Source of the DNA: Adineta ricciae
Taxonomy: Eukaryota; Rotifera; Eurotatoria; Adinetida; Adinetidae
Reading direction: 5' to 3'
Length of the DNA stretch: 64,000 bases
Assembly (NCBI GenBank): GCA_905250025.1
Contig: CAJNOJ010000016.1
Coordinates: 558,001-622,000 of the forward strand
Every line of letters begins with the position of its first letter. Position 1 is the first letter of the stretch. Positions 22,595 to 34,464 of the stretch are shown piece by piece. Below the pieces are notes generated by a model. That model did no database searches. It saw only the letters and a program-made list of their open reading frames with translations, and had not been told where the DNA came from. The position numbers and the translations under genes are program-made.

Positions 22595-23613
22595 TGTCGT
22601 ACCTGATGAATCGAATCTAGAAACAAAAAGAGAATTTAATATTTAAAGTCGAGATAAACACGCGAAAGATCATGCCATAGAATTCGTCTCTATGATAAGA
22701 TAACACGAAAACAAGCGTTCTTTTTTTCCCTAAAACAAGGTTATGTTGACGTCACACTAGTGCGTCTTCATCTTGTACTTCAGTTACATTTCGCTCTTTA
22801 CTATACCTCGCCGGCCTCGTTAGAAACTCTATTCTATAAATAGTTAACAGCCTTCGACAAACAAGTCTGGAAAAGAACATCTTGTTAACAGTGGTTCATA
22901 TCGCGGAAGGTAAAGAACTCACTAAACTATCGAACAAAACGCTTGTTGATGAATGGAAGTATGAAACTTAGCGATAGAATGTTTTCTATTCTTCGCTAGT
23001 ATTTCTTTTATGTGAAATGTTCTAGGCTCGTCATCGCTACTAACCGGTTGTTCGAATAGAAAAGAGAGAAAAATATCTGAGTGCGTTGTCGTTTTTTGCC
23101 TTTCTTCTCTAAAAAGTCAAAATAGATAAATATTACACGCGGTGTATGTGTAGAACAAGGAAAAAAGAGGAATAGACTAGGCTTTTCTTCTCATCAGTAG
23201 TTTTCTGTTTGCATAGTATCGACCAAAGCATCGTGTTTCGTATTCTTAGTTGATTTGTACGAAGAAAAAAACGTGCACAAATAAGTGAATCGATACTCGA
23301 GAAGCAAAAGAATCTGAAGCCGACTTGTTTATGATGGCAAGTCAAATGTATGAAGAAAAAAAAACAACGTTTATAGTTGAGACAAATCCAATCATGGCAC
23401 CATGGTGATTCGATCAGTTCACTTCACCCAGTCTCGATTATTCTCATACCAGAAATGAATTCTTATTACTGCTAGCGCCATCAGATCGGATAGTCCCCGA
23501 GAGTGTTTTTCTCTATAGTATTGATTATTTTGAATATCTAGAATGTATAAGCCAATCAAGAACCGCTCGTATCCCGACAGTTACATCAGTTCGTTATCGT
23601 TAAACGCGTTGCA
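22595..23613. other. Divergent intergenic region elongase / F-box gene
   Basis: One kilobase with no supported gene. It contains A-rich and pyrimidine-rich patches and short frames without family signal. Both flanking genes read outward, so promoters of both should be here. Confidence 0.6.
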
Positions 23614-24658
23614 ATGGTGAACGTATTTGAAATTCTAAGTGATGAGATTCTTATGGAAATTTTCGAATATTTTGATGCTCATCATCTGTTCAAAGCTTTC
23701 TACAACTTGAACGATCGCTTCAATCGATTAGTAAAAGATCGTCGGTTGTGTTTAAAATTGAACTCCAAGTGCATACGTGATCAAGATATGATCAAAGTAA
23801 CAATGTGGTCTCGGATGGCAAATTATCTGACAGCGATTACTCTGATTAATAACAAACACATTCTAAAATTCATGTCAGCGTGTCGAGAAAGTGATTTAAT
23901 CGCTCTTCGGTCATTGCGTCTTCATCGTCTTCGTATTTGCAAAAGTAAAAACAAAACGGATTTTATCAAACAACTTGTCTTGTTCTCTCGTAGATAAAGC
24001 GTCCATAGTAAAATACATATCGAATTTGCCAACATTGAAAAACTTATGTATTCAAGCAGTCGGTGATATCGACGTCTTGACATTAGCGATCTTTTGTGAA
24101 AATATTCTTCCTCAATTAAAATCATACGAATGTATCAATTTCGATCAAGAAACACATGTGAGCTCTGCCTATGGCCCACAGACAAGTATCGAACAATTAA
24201 TGGTCGGATGTATGTTGTACAAATTACCTAATCTTCTTACCCAAACGCCAAAATTACAATATTTAAACATAAAATTAACTAATGTTGGACCAGCGGATAC
24301 AACATTATTGTCTTCACCGTTGCCAACGATGACAAATCTTATTCATCTCAAACTAGAAATTCGTTCAGTGTCGTACATTCATTTAACAGATCTTCTGGAA
24401 TCAATGCCACATTTACAGAGTTTAGAGTTGTCCGGTTCATCCGTGGGTGACAATTTCGACAATGGATATCGATTGAAAGCTTTATTTGGACATTTACCAA
24501 TTGTTATTATAGAAAATCTTCGATGCTCAACAGCTGCACGATCAATTAAAACCATTCTAGTCACATTCGATACATTCTGGTCAGATGTAACATGTACAAT
24601 TGAACATGAACGCGCTTATCTATCCGCATATGTCCAACAAACGAAACTTAGACTTTGA
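23614..24658 (+). CDS. F-box protein of the bdelloid type
   Basis: Two exons (23614..23944 and 23994..24658) joined by a 49-nt GT-AG intron, phase 1; read without it, the frame ends after 127 codons. The product is about 331 aa. Residues 1-45 form an F-box (FEILSDEILMEIFEYFDAHHLFKAFYNLNDRFNRLV). The rest is leucine-rich with weakly repeated segments (LPTLKNLCIQAVG, TPKLQYLNIKL, LPTMTNLIHLKLEIRS, MPHLQSLELSG), consistent with substrate-binding LRR-like repeats. F-box proteins recruit substrates to SCF ubiquitin ligases; the target is unknown. This form (short F-box, then irregular leucine-rich body) is a large family in bdelloid genomes. Confidence 0.85.
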
Positions 24659-26262
24659 TTTTGTAGGAAACTTTCTTTGTATTATTATCTTAATGAACGT
24701 AATTTTGTTGATATGATTAGACATTGTTTCGATCTGATTAAATTCATATTATAGGTTAATTAGTTTTCGACACATGTATTCTATCTGTTGTAAACATCAC
24801 TCATTGTCTACATCGATGATCATAAATGATTGAATTGTTCGTTGTTCATACAATGAGGAATGAGGTCAATGGAATGAATAAAACCAGTAAATTTTGTCAT
24901 GTTTAAACAAATCGAAAGCTGTTGATGAACTTTAATCCTCTACTCTCGACAGATCAGATATGTATTGACACGAATGCACATGTATGTCAATTAGAAAATG
25001 ATGAATAGTAATTCGATCGATCATTATTGACTGAAATAAACAAGGAAATAAACTTCAAAAAACACATTGCTAAGCTTCTAGAAAAATAAAATCTAATTAC
25101 ATCAATGTAGCCCATCGCAAGTCAATCTCTTGTTCACATCTGTGCACGACATCACCGTCGTCTTCGCTTTACTTTTGATCTCTTTGTTCAATTCTTGCGA
25201 CTGTTCGATGATGACAAACATATTCGCCCAACGAAAATTTTCTTTCTTTCTAATGACTTAAAACATACAAACACAGACATGTAAGCGGTACCCAAATGTA
25301 AATTATACTTGACAAATGAATGGAATCAAATCTTTTGTTTTCGATTTGTATATATGTCTCTATCAAATAACACAACGATACTCGCACGCGTATTTCGATC
25401 GGGTCAACGAAATTTTCTAACATGCGATTGTTAAATTATGATCACGAATGAAACAATTCGACGAGACACACATGCTGTTCGTTTTCATCAACGGAAAGTC
25501 ACAATGCAACCTGCCCGTAGTCGCTACAAACGAGACGTTAAACATTGCCAATAAAAGAATCATCTATTGCCTAATTGCTTCACATATGGACATTTTGTCA
25601 AAACAAAACGATGTCGAATCATTGATTTCAATTTAGTCGCTCCCTAAAGCCCACTAAATATGCACACGTATTATGTGTGTGTTTTTTCAAGTATACGTGT
25701 GAACGCCGATCATCAAACACGTATACACTAGACATCTCTCACTAGATCAATCGAGTGTATGTTTATGATGTCATCTTCATATACAACAGTGATCTCTGAT
25801 GTTCAACAGAACGAGATTAAACGGCGAAGGTTAGTATCTGCACCTGTTATTCACGGTATCCCATCTGAAGACGAGCGAAAGAGAGAGAAAGGAGAAAAAA
25901 TCAATTAAATTCTCTCGATTGGTTTAGTTGCAATGGTGAATTGAAATGTGATTAAATCTAATGAGTAAAGAAAGAGAAAGTTCATTTTCTTCCTTTCGAC
26001 TGAACAGAGAACACAAGAAAAGAAGGAAAGAGAGGGAACCAGCTCGTATACACATATACAAAAGAACGAATGGACAGTTGTGACCATCAGTCCTGCTGTG
26101 TGCTCGACTGAAGAGCAATTTCATAAAGTATTTACTTCAGATCACATTGATACCTTTCACAACTCGGTAACGTATAAGATTTGAAAAAGAAAACGTTTAA
26201 TTTCTTCTCACCGTATCCAGCGATTCTTAAACACGTAGAATTCATTTCAGATAAAAACAACC
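24659..26262. other. Gene-poor intergenic region
   Basis: 1.6 kb with no supported gene; all open frames are short and without family signal. A small frame at 25448-25636 starts with ATG but is isolated. The end of the region holds the cadherin 5' leader with a splice-acceptor-like site at 26241-26250. Confidence 0.6.
26241..26250 (+). promoter_or_regulatory. Splice-acceptor-like site before the cadherin start codon
   Basis: A perfect TTCATTTCAG acceptor lies 12 bases before the ATG at 26263. Either a 5'-UTR intron ends here or the transcript receives a trans-spliced leader, a process known in bdelloid rotifers. Confidence 0.45.
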
Positions 26263-29149
26263 ATGTGGATTCTCTGCTTCCTTCTCTTCATCTCGGCATT
26301 CGCTTATGATGACAGTATATCCGTAATTAATATTCATGAAGAACTTCCACCGAACATTTTACTATTACCTACAATATCATCATCTAATCTTCAATGGTTA
26401 CCCTCATCGTATTCATTTCAATCCTATTTTAATCTCCATTCCGATCAGTCATTGTATACTACAGTTCAAGTAATTGATCGAGAGAAATTTTGTGAACAGA
26501 AACTTTGTAATTGCTCGAAATGTTCGATAAACTTAAGTTTCTTGCAAACAGTCTCACCAAGTAATATTTCCATTCGAACGATTGAAATCATCATTGAAGG
26601 TAAAGATCTTTTCGTGTTCTGTTCTTTTAGATTCTGTCTATTTCAGATATCAATGATCATTCACCAACATTCAAACAACCAATTATTCGACTTTCGATTG
26701 CGGAAAATGTTCCTATTGGTTATGAAATTCCTTTAGAAGCAGCAATTGATAATGACTACGGTGTTCTATCCATTCAAGCATACGAATTATATCCAATCGG
26801 AAACAATCCATTTCGTTTGTTTCGAACGACAAAACCGATTCTAAAACTAGTCGAAACATTAGATCGTGAGAGCAAATCAAATTATTTATTGAAATTAATC
26901 GCTTATGACGGAGGTCAACCGGCACTATCCGGAGAGCAAAATATTGAAATTATCGTTACAGAGTAAGTTATTATCATCCTATTCTCATATATTTGCAATT
27001 GATATGTCTTTCATTTAGTGTAAATGATAACCCTCCGATCTTTGAAAAGACGATTTATCAGAGAACTCTTCCGGAAAACTATCAAATAGAGACGATTATC
27101 TTGAAAGTTCACGCCACTGACCGAGATGAGAATGAAAATGCTCGAATCACTTATTCGATCGATGATCGTTCATCGACATTCATCATTAATCAACAGACAG
27201 GTGAAATCTATTTGAAAAAGTCTCTAGATTACGAAAGAACACGAGCATATTCATTAACCATCAAAGGTAAATCATTCAGTTTGACCAGTTCCACTCTACT
27301 TATTCTTTTTATCAATTTTTTAGCTCAAGATAATGGTGTACCACAGATGACTAATTATGCAACGTTGATTATTGACGTAACAGATGTCAATGATCATAGT
27401 CCAGATGTTTTATTAACCGAAGTTAATGGAACTAAAATGAATAATCGTTTGATCAATCTACCAGAATGTACATTAAAAGGTATAGAACAACGTAACAAAA
27501 AAAAGCATCTTCCATTGATAATCAATCTGTTTAGATACACCGCTGTTGTATGTTTACATCACTGATGACGATTCAGGTGATAACGGTCGTGTTAGTTGTA
27601 CCTTGAACGACACTCGTTTGAATTTGATCTATTTGACTACGAATGCTTATGCTTTGCAAACAAGCAATTCATCATCGTTTGATTATGAAAGTGAACAATC
27701 GGTTGTGATTCATTTGCAATGCACTGATTTCGGCACTCCATCTTTGTCAACATCGACTCTACTTCATCTGTTCATCGAAGATTGTAATGATAATTCACCC
27801 GAGTTTATTTCTCCATCATCTTCCAATCTATCATTAATCATCGCTTATGAAACAACGGATGTGCCATTTCTTCTGACTCAATTCATTGTACGCGATCGTG
27901 ATCGTTCTCAACCGAATAGTTTCGCATATTCGTATATCGTCTCACCACCGCTCGATCTAAATCTAATTAATAATGGAACATTAATTCTTCATTCAATGCC
28001 TGCTATGCCAGGAACATTCATCATCAATGTCACTGTTTATGATAGTGGAAATCTCACTAGTACAATATCAATGAATGTTCGTATTCAATCGATCAATGAA
28101 ACGATATCAACAATGAGTTTACCGAAGGAACATACGACTTTAGTACTGTTGATTACATTCTTTATTATAATTTTTCTCGCAGCGATATTGATATCGATGT
28201 GTTTTCTCATCGCTTTCATTCTGCGAAGAAAAATGCCGAAAAAATCCGTTGCAAATGTGTCATCACACGGAAGTACAACGAGTTCAAATGAACGAACAGG
28301 TTCATCACAAAAAACGATGATCGAAATTTTCGATGACGCAGTGGTAAGTTGTTCAATTCGATATCCGAGAACAAATAGACACAGTTAGATCATTTTCCCA
28401 TTACATGATCAAAGTATCGATGAGATGAGTTTACTTATTTGAACAGCATTTAGACGAATGAAAGAATGGAAACGTAATACGATTAAACATGACAATCACT
28501 GACACACATATCTTTTTCACAACGATGAAAACGAAAGTATTGAACTGTTTTCTTGTTTTGACAGGCACACACTGATTTTCTATTGTTATTTGACCTTACT
28601 TCATTTCAATAGACGATGTGTATTGTTTATAGATAGATTAATGATTGTATGCTACATTAATCTCGTCCATTTCTTTTCCTTCGAAATGCGATTAAACCTC
28701 TTTGTTCTTTAAGAATTCATCGAATCGTGTCTATCAATACGGAGTTCAACAAGCACCAGTAGATATGAAGGTAATCAATCCAAGCGGTATTCATCAAAGT
28801 GATTTTGATTATTCCGAAAAGGTAATACAAAACCATTTGCTTTCTCGACAAGTCGTCTTATCGGAATCAATCTGGAATTGTTTAGGTTCAAAGATATTTA
28901 ACACATTTGAATGATCGACTGATTGGCACTGATATCGACGAAGGTGTTTATGGATCATCGGATGTTTCGTCTGATCATATTCAACAATTAACTCTTCGAC
29001 CATCATCGGTAGATTCCTCCATACATTCATCGCAACAAGCGTATCAGGATAGTTTCAAACGTTTTGAACAATTGTATGCGCTAGTTGAACATCATCCAAC
29101 AACTAATCTCGATACGTCAGCATTCACATCGGACAGCCTTTATGTATAG
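26263..29149 (+). CDS. Cadherin-superfamily cell-adhesion protein (protocadherin-like)
   Basis: Seven exons (26263-26599, 26647-26962, 27019-27266, 27324-27479, 27535-28343, 28714-28821, 28886-29149) give about 745 aa. There is a signal peptide (about residues 1-14) and cadherin repeats marked by the Ca-binding motifs DINDHSPT, DVNDNPPIF, DRDENEN, LDYERT..YSL, DVNDHSP, DDDSGDNGRV, FDYE and DCNDNSPEF. One membrane helix (TLVLLITFFIIIFLAAILISM) is followed by a basic stop-transfer, then a Ser-rich tail ending in SDSLYV. It mediates Ca-dependent adhesion; the short ectodomain of five to six repeats and unrelated tail suggest protocadherin rather than classical cadherin (no catenin-binding region seen). 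Introns 1-4 are short; the fifth is 370 nt and falls right after the membrane-proximal tail. Confidence 0.92.
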
Positions 29150-29564
29150 AGAAAGAAATCAAGTCACTTTTGTTATGCTCGTTTTTATATGAAGAATTTT
29201 TTTTTATAAAGAAAGTACATATATGTTTATATTTCAACGTGATGAATGAGCTGGAAAATGTAATGTTTTTTTTTCCAAACTATATGTTCTCAAAATAACG
29301 TCAACCGTATCTGATGTATCCATGGCGAAGAATATCATTCAAAGAGCAAACTAATCTCTAATTATTGTTTTAATGACGTGTTTTTATGAGAAATGTGGTT
29401 TGTTTCTGATGCAACTACTGTTTTAGTATATGTCATTTACACCAGATAACGTAGAAAAAAACTCGAACAGTCATACGGCATTAGGGTTGTTTTTTCATTC
29501 TCTATATAACTTCTGTGTAAGCCATACGCGCACATCTCAGTCCTTTTCAACGACGGTAAATATT
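29150..29564. other. Intergenic, cadherin to GST
   Basis: AT-rich, with A and T homopolymers near 29195-29275. The frame of the first GST stays open upstream to about 29430 but the segment has no conserved residues, so the GST start is placed at 29565. Confidence 0.5.
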
Positions 29565-30372
29565 ATGTCGATCAAACTTGTATTTCGCTATTGGAACGCT
29601 CGTGGTCGAGTCCAAGCTGTTCGATATATGTTAGAAGATATTGCTGCGACGAATAAAAATGTTGACTACAAGGAAGAGCCGGAACTACTTGAAAAAGCGC
29701 TCGAATCATGGATGGGGCGTAACAAGGCGGATGAGAGCGTTTCTGGTCCATTCCATACTTTACCAGTTCTTCACTGGAATAACAAGCATGTATTCGCTCA
29801 AACATTACCTATCGGTAGTCTCGAGAAATCCAATTAGTTTTCTCACTGTGCTCTCTTTTGTACGTTTAGGATTATTACTAGCTCGAAAATTCAATTTGTA
29901 TGGCAAACTAACTGCATCTATTGATGAAGAAGACGCTTTACATGCCTATATTGATGGTGTGGTCTCTTGTGCGTACACCGATGTCATAACAAATATTTTA
30001 ATGTGCGTCTGGAATCAAATTGATTTCGTTGATGATAACAATCCTGCCAATCGTGCAGCAAAAAAGGTTCCTAATGATCTTAAAGCATTGAATAGTTTAT
30101 TGAAGAAAAGCTCAACACCGTTTTTCTACGATCAAGCAGAACCGACCATCGCCGATTATTTTGTTTTCGAAGCGTATACCATGGCGCGAGATTATTCCGA
30201 GAAAATGATTCCAAGTGAAGAGGACCGAGACGCATTGGTGAAATTAGAACAAGTAATGAGCGAACGACCGGGCATTGCTAATTACTTGAAAAAAGATTTA
30301 TTATATAAACGCTTTACGGGATCACCAAAAGAAGCTGAATATATGGAAAAATTAAAAGGCAATTCGAAATAA
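29565..30372 (+). CDS. Glutathione S-transferase, copy 1 of a tandem pair
   Basis: Cytosolic GST conjugating glutathione to electrophiles. Exons 29565..29814 and 29870..30372 give 250 aa; the 55-nt intron is phase 1. The N-terminal thioredoxin-like domain has FRYWNARGRVQAVRYMLEDI (a Tyr near the start as the likely catalytic residue), FHTLPVLHWNNKHVF (cis-Pro loop) and TLPIGLLLARKFNLYG. The C-terminal helical domain has FFYDQAEPTIADYFVFEAY (N-capping region) and ends in LVKLEQVMSERPGIANYLK. The class is closest to the sigma/mu/alpha group by pattern. An in-frame upstream extension exists but looks non-coding. It pairs with the copy at 31117. Confidence 0.9.
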
Positions 30373-30744
30373 CTCCGATTTCATGACTTTGTGTAGCATT
30401 CGTAAAATTTAGAATTTAACCCGAATATTAATAAATGCACTATTTTTCATTATCCGCAACTTACTCTGTATATGACATGATGGTGTGATTTACAAAAGAA
30501 AAGTAGAGCGTACCATCGCACATTCGTTTTGTTTTGTCACATTGATCATGTTTCTAATCTCTCATCGTTACGTTGACTTACTTACACTCTCTATTTCTGA
30601 TGAAACGAATATACGTATGTGTAAATGTTATATCCACTGGATATTGTGAAAAAAAAGAACCTCAAATGCTGAGTCTGTCATTGTCACATAACTCTCGCAT
30701 AGATTTTAGTTCTTGTTAATAACAGAAAAACATCGTCTCGATCA

Positions 30745-30925
30745 GATTTCAAGTTCTTCATGGGAATGATCAATATCTACTTTGCTCAACACTACCGATC
30801 GGTCTGTTTGACAGATAATCACGAGTCTGAATTGTGTTTTTTTCTTACAATAAAGTAATTTCGTTTATCGATGATATATTGAACAATTTAGTGAAGAAAA
30901 GTTCCATACTATTGCAGTAAGATCG
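30745..30925 (+). pseudogene. Degraded GST relic between the two GST genes
   Basis: Two short stretches keep GST homology in the right order. 30747-30806 reads FQVLHGNDQYLLCSTLPIGL, matching LPVLHW.D.HVF.QTL.IG at the end of exon 1 in both neighbours. 30879-30905 reads LNNLVKKSS, matching LNSLLKKSSTPFFYDQ of exon 2, followed after four codons by an in-frame stop. The intervening sequence (about 80 exon-2 codons) is missing. This is a third, decayed tandem copy. Confidence 0.7.
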
Positions 30926-31116
30926 ATGTACGACTAAATAAAAAGTCAACTGACTGAGGGGTTGACTCAAATCGTCGATAGAGGGCGATAGTGACAAACG
31001 CAAGTAAAAACACGCTTGTTTATTCGGCGTTAAATCTCTGTTTGAAATTATGAGGTGACTCAGTAAACCAAATAAACTACGACATTACATTCCTTTTCTA
31101 CCTAACCACATCGATC

Positions 31117-31935
31117 ATGTCAGCCACAGCGACTAATTCAGAAAAGATTAAACTGCGACTTCATTATTGGGATTGTCGTGGCCGCGCTCAAGCATTTCGC
31201 TATATGCTTGAGGATATTGCATACACGAATAAAAATGTTGATTATAAAGAAGATTTCGAACAAATAAGCACTACGACGACAATATGGCCTGAGCATAAAG
31301 CTGACAAAACAATCTCTGGCTCATTTCGAACCTTGCCTGTGCTTCATTGGAATGATGAACACGTTTTTGGTCAAACTTTAACCATAGGTATGCTTGCTCT
31401 TCGAAACAACCTTGTTTACCTTTAGTCGTTCAATTTTGTAGCACATTTGGTAGCAAGAAAATTCAATCTCTATGGGAAAGTGACATCATCAGTCACAGAT
31501 CCTGTTTTACTCGAAGCTTATCTCAACGGTGTTGCAAACTGTGCCTATCTCGATGTAATCGTCAATGTGTGCATGTGTCTATGGAATACTCCTGATATTG
31601 AAAATAAGACGAGTGCCGAATATTATCCAATCATAGGCGTGAAGGATAAGTTAGATGCATTGAATACACTATTAAAGGAAAGCTCAACATCATTCTTTTA
31701 TGATCAAACAGAACCGACCATTGCCGACTATTTCGCATTCGAAGCATATCTCGTTGCCCGTGATATCCATTCCGTATTCTTACCAGAAGATTGTCAGGCA
31801 TTAGTGAAACTCGAACAAGTTATGAAGGAACGACCTGCTTTGGCTAGATATTTTCAAAATAACCAATTAATAAAACTTTTTACTGCTTCACCATCTGAAC
31901 AAGAATATTTAGAAAAAATATCGAAGATCAAATAA
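31117..31935 (+). CDS. Glutathione S-transferase, copy 2 of a tandem pair
   Basis: Exons 31117..31387 and 31442..31935 give 254 aa. The phase-1 intron is at the same place as in copy 1 (after TLTI/TLPI). Blocks: LRLHYWDCRGRAQAFRYML, FRTLPVLHWNDEHVFGQTL, HLVARKFNLYGKV, FFYDQTEPTIADYFAFEAY, LVKLEQVMKERPALARYFQ. It is clearly a duplicate of copy 1 and differs mostly in the middle helices. Function as for copy 1, with probably diverged substrate range. A start-proximal Thr/Ser stretch (residues 1-9) precedes the conserved domain. Confidence 0.9.
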
Positions 31936-32316
31936 TGTTTTTTTCATTTACAAATAAACATTATCGAGCTTCTTTCATGAAATCTTTTTTACTCCATAGC
32001 CTTGACATGATTAAGTGCAATTTTTATTGTCAAAAAGTACATTGTAGTTCTAATTAGAAACAAATAGTTCATAGCCGCATAGTGATCTTTTTATTAATTT
32101 CAGAATGTCTTTTTAACTTTGAAGAAAAGATTTATTCTGTTGCATTTTTCTGCCTGGAAAGCAGTTGACATTAATAACACGCCAATCGTTGACGTAGAGT
32201 GATTAAACTTAATTCTACTCAGTTAGAGATGATCCTATACTTATGTGAGAGGATTTTCCAAGATATTTAATTTCGTATAAAAATAGTGCTTCCAGAAAAA
32301 AAAGCTAAGTAGTACA
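31936..32316. other. Convergent 3' intergenic space, GST / CSPP1-motif gene
   Basis: AT-rich with several AATAAA-like words on both strands. No gene supported. Confidence 0.5.
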
Positions 32317-34464
32317 TCAAGTATTGTTAGCGTCAGACAATTGATAGAAATTTGTGTGTTTAGAGATGAACTTCGATTTCGGATAAGCAAAATGAGCGTC
32401 GTAAAATCTCATTGGAACGGATGGTTTGGTGTCAGTTGTAGTTCGTGGCTCAAAGCTATTTGACGTCTAAAAATATCAAAACACGTATTGAGTTCAAATG
32501 AGAAACAAGCCTTTGAATACCCAATACGGCTGCGAGCTAGTGAGTGCATTTTGAACATTATCTGGTCGCTTTTTTGGTTTTGCTACGCCCACTGCTTCTC
32601 TGCCCCACCAACTGTTCTGTACTTCAGTATGCTAAAACAAGGAGATTTTTGTTTGAAGAAGATTTTTTCGGAAGAACAGTGCAATATAGACCTGTAGATC
32701 AGCCAGATTATCTTCATATCGAGCAATTTGTCGTTGACGAGCTCGTTCTTCAGTTTGTCGGGAAAGTTCACTACGAAATAAATTTGCATCTTCAGCAGAA
32801 TATGGGTCATGTGTGCCTGTAAACTGAAATCAAAGGAAGTTTTTCGTGAAAAGCAAATATTGAAGACAAAGTATATACATGACGAGTTGTCTTTGTAGTT
32901 GGCTTGTGAAATTTCAGAGGATAATGACTGCCTTCAAGTTGAGATATCCAATCGGCAGCGGTTTCACCAGGCTAAACAGAACAAATCCTTATATCTAGCA
33001 AACTAAATGATTGTTACTCTACGTTCAATCGTCGTTCTTGTCTTTCTTGCTCGCGACGAGTCTTTTGAACTTCCATATCATGTTTTTGATCAAAGATATT
33101 TCCATGATATTGACTACGATACAAACTCAATGGTCCAACCGTATTCTAGGAAAATGATACACATCAGTTTCAATGGAAACAAAGAGAAAATCCGTTGATT
33201 CGAATCTTTACTAATTTATCTTCTAGACTACCAGCGTATCTTGTGAACTTCTGACCCGTCTGTTGATGAATCAAAGGAGCACCAGCGCCTGGTCGACCCC
33301 ATGGTTCGTATAAATTCTGTTGAGGAATTATATTGAACACTTGTTGAGGTTCTTTATTTGGATCTAGAGATACACATTCAAAAGAGGTTCTTTCTTCTAA
33401 GTCACGCACTTACCAAACAGGATGAATGGATCATGTGCATCGCCTTTCAGTGGCTGAGCGGTTTTTGATAATGGTGTTAAATGCGATGAGCTTCGATTAG
33501 TATTTGCACTCTAGAATGTCAAACAGAATGAAACAATCGATTTATTCGTGAGATGACTTACACCGCCGTAAAAACGTTGATAATCAGAATTACTACTTGA
33601 CAAGAAGTCATCAGGGGGAGAAGACGCTTTCGTTGCCTTGGCTGAATTAATGCTATTGAAAGATTGATTGCCGTATGCTGGCTCTCGGGACGAACTGGAA
33701 CTATGTTTCTCGTTGGGTGCATTCAATTGTTGATAATGAATTGTTAAGATTTCTGGTTTCTTTAGCAAAGTTGGCGAGGGAACTTTGCTCTGTGTGAGAA
33801 TTTGCTCGAGTTCTTGTTTTCCTGTCAAAAGATGCCATGTTGATTATTGGAATAAATTATTTACATAGAAAAGATCCGATTTTTCTTACTGATGGGCGTC
33901 GGATGCTCGTGACTACCAAAGAGAGCTTGTTGTTTAGCCTATGTAAATAAGATGATGAAAATAATGATAGATCATGTACGACGAGTAAACGAGTCTGCTG
34001 TATTAACGTGTGTTATTGTTAGAAAGTGTTTTGAGTGTAGAAGAGAAGTTGTCAAGGTTGTCCTGAATCATGTTATTGTTGTCAGTGAAAGATCAACAGA
34101 AAGAAAAAAAACTGAGCGTTTAACTAACATAATTTTTATCTCGTTGAAGTTTCATCTCCAATTCGAGAACATCTCGATTCTTCTTCTCAGCTACTTGTTT
34201 ATCTAAATTGATGAATACTTTAGTAGAAAATTTCATCGAAGAAGACGCAAATTCTAACCGAGATCGATTTTATATTTCATTTTCTGAATATCATGTTCGG
34301 AGAAAGTAGGTAACGGACGAATTGACTTGACATTGTCAGCATTCGCATTTGTCGAGGACGAAAGTAATGCGTCTGAAGATGGATTGCTCATTCTCGATTG
34401 AGCTCGTTGGGAACGAAATGTTCGAATAAATGAGTCTAAATCTTGTTCCACTGGCTTATTAGTA
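32317..34464 (-). CDS. Coiled-coil protein with CSPP1-type PWGxxGxGAPL motif (likely ciliary/centrosomal); 5' exon not found
   Basis: Ten or so short exons with about 50-60-nt introns run from an acceptor at about 34465 to a TGA at 32317-32319. Pieces in order: SFIRTFRSQRAQSR, an Asn/Ser-rich linker, SEHDIQKMKYKIDLG, EKKNRDVLELEMKLQ, KQQALFGSHEHPT, a Ser-rich linker, YEPWGRPGAGAPLIHQQTG, TVGPLSLYRSQYHG, KTRREQERQERRLN, GETAADWISQLE, RQTEERARQRQIARYE, SWWGREAVG and VPMRFYDAHFAYP. Human CSPP1 has YNPWGKGGGGAPLRDAKG in its coiled-coil part and long Arg/Glu/Gln helices; the order here is similar but the protein is much shorter. The first codon of this exon run is not an ATG, so at least one upstream exon (above 34480) is missing. 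A microtubule or cilium role is inferred from the motif only. Confidence 0.6.

Noticed and set aside
23930..23997. Apparent frameshift in the F-box gene
   Set aside because: A 49-nt GT-AG intron (23945..23993) restores the frame and has the usual length here, so no mutation is needed.
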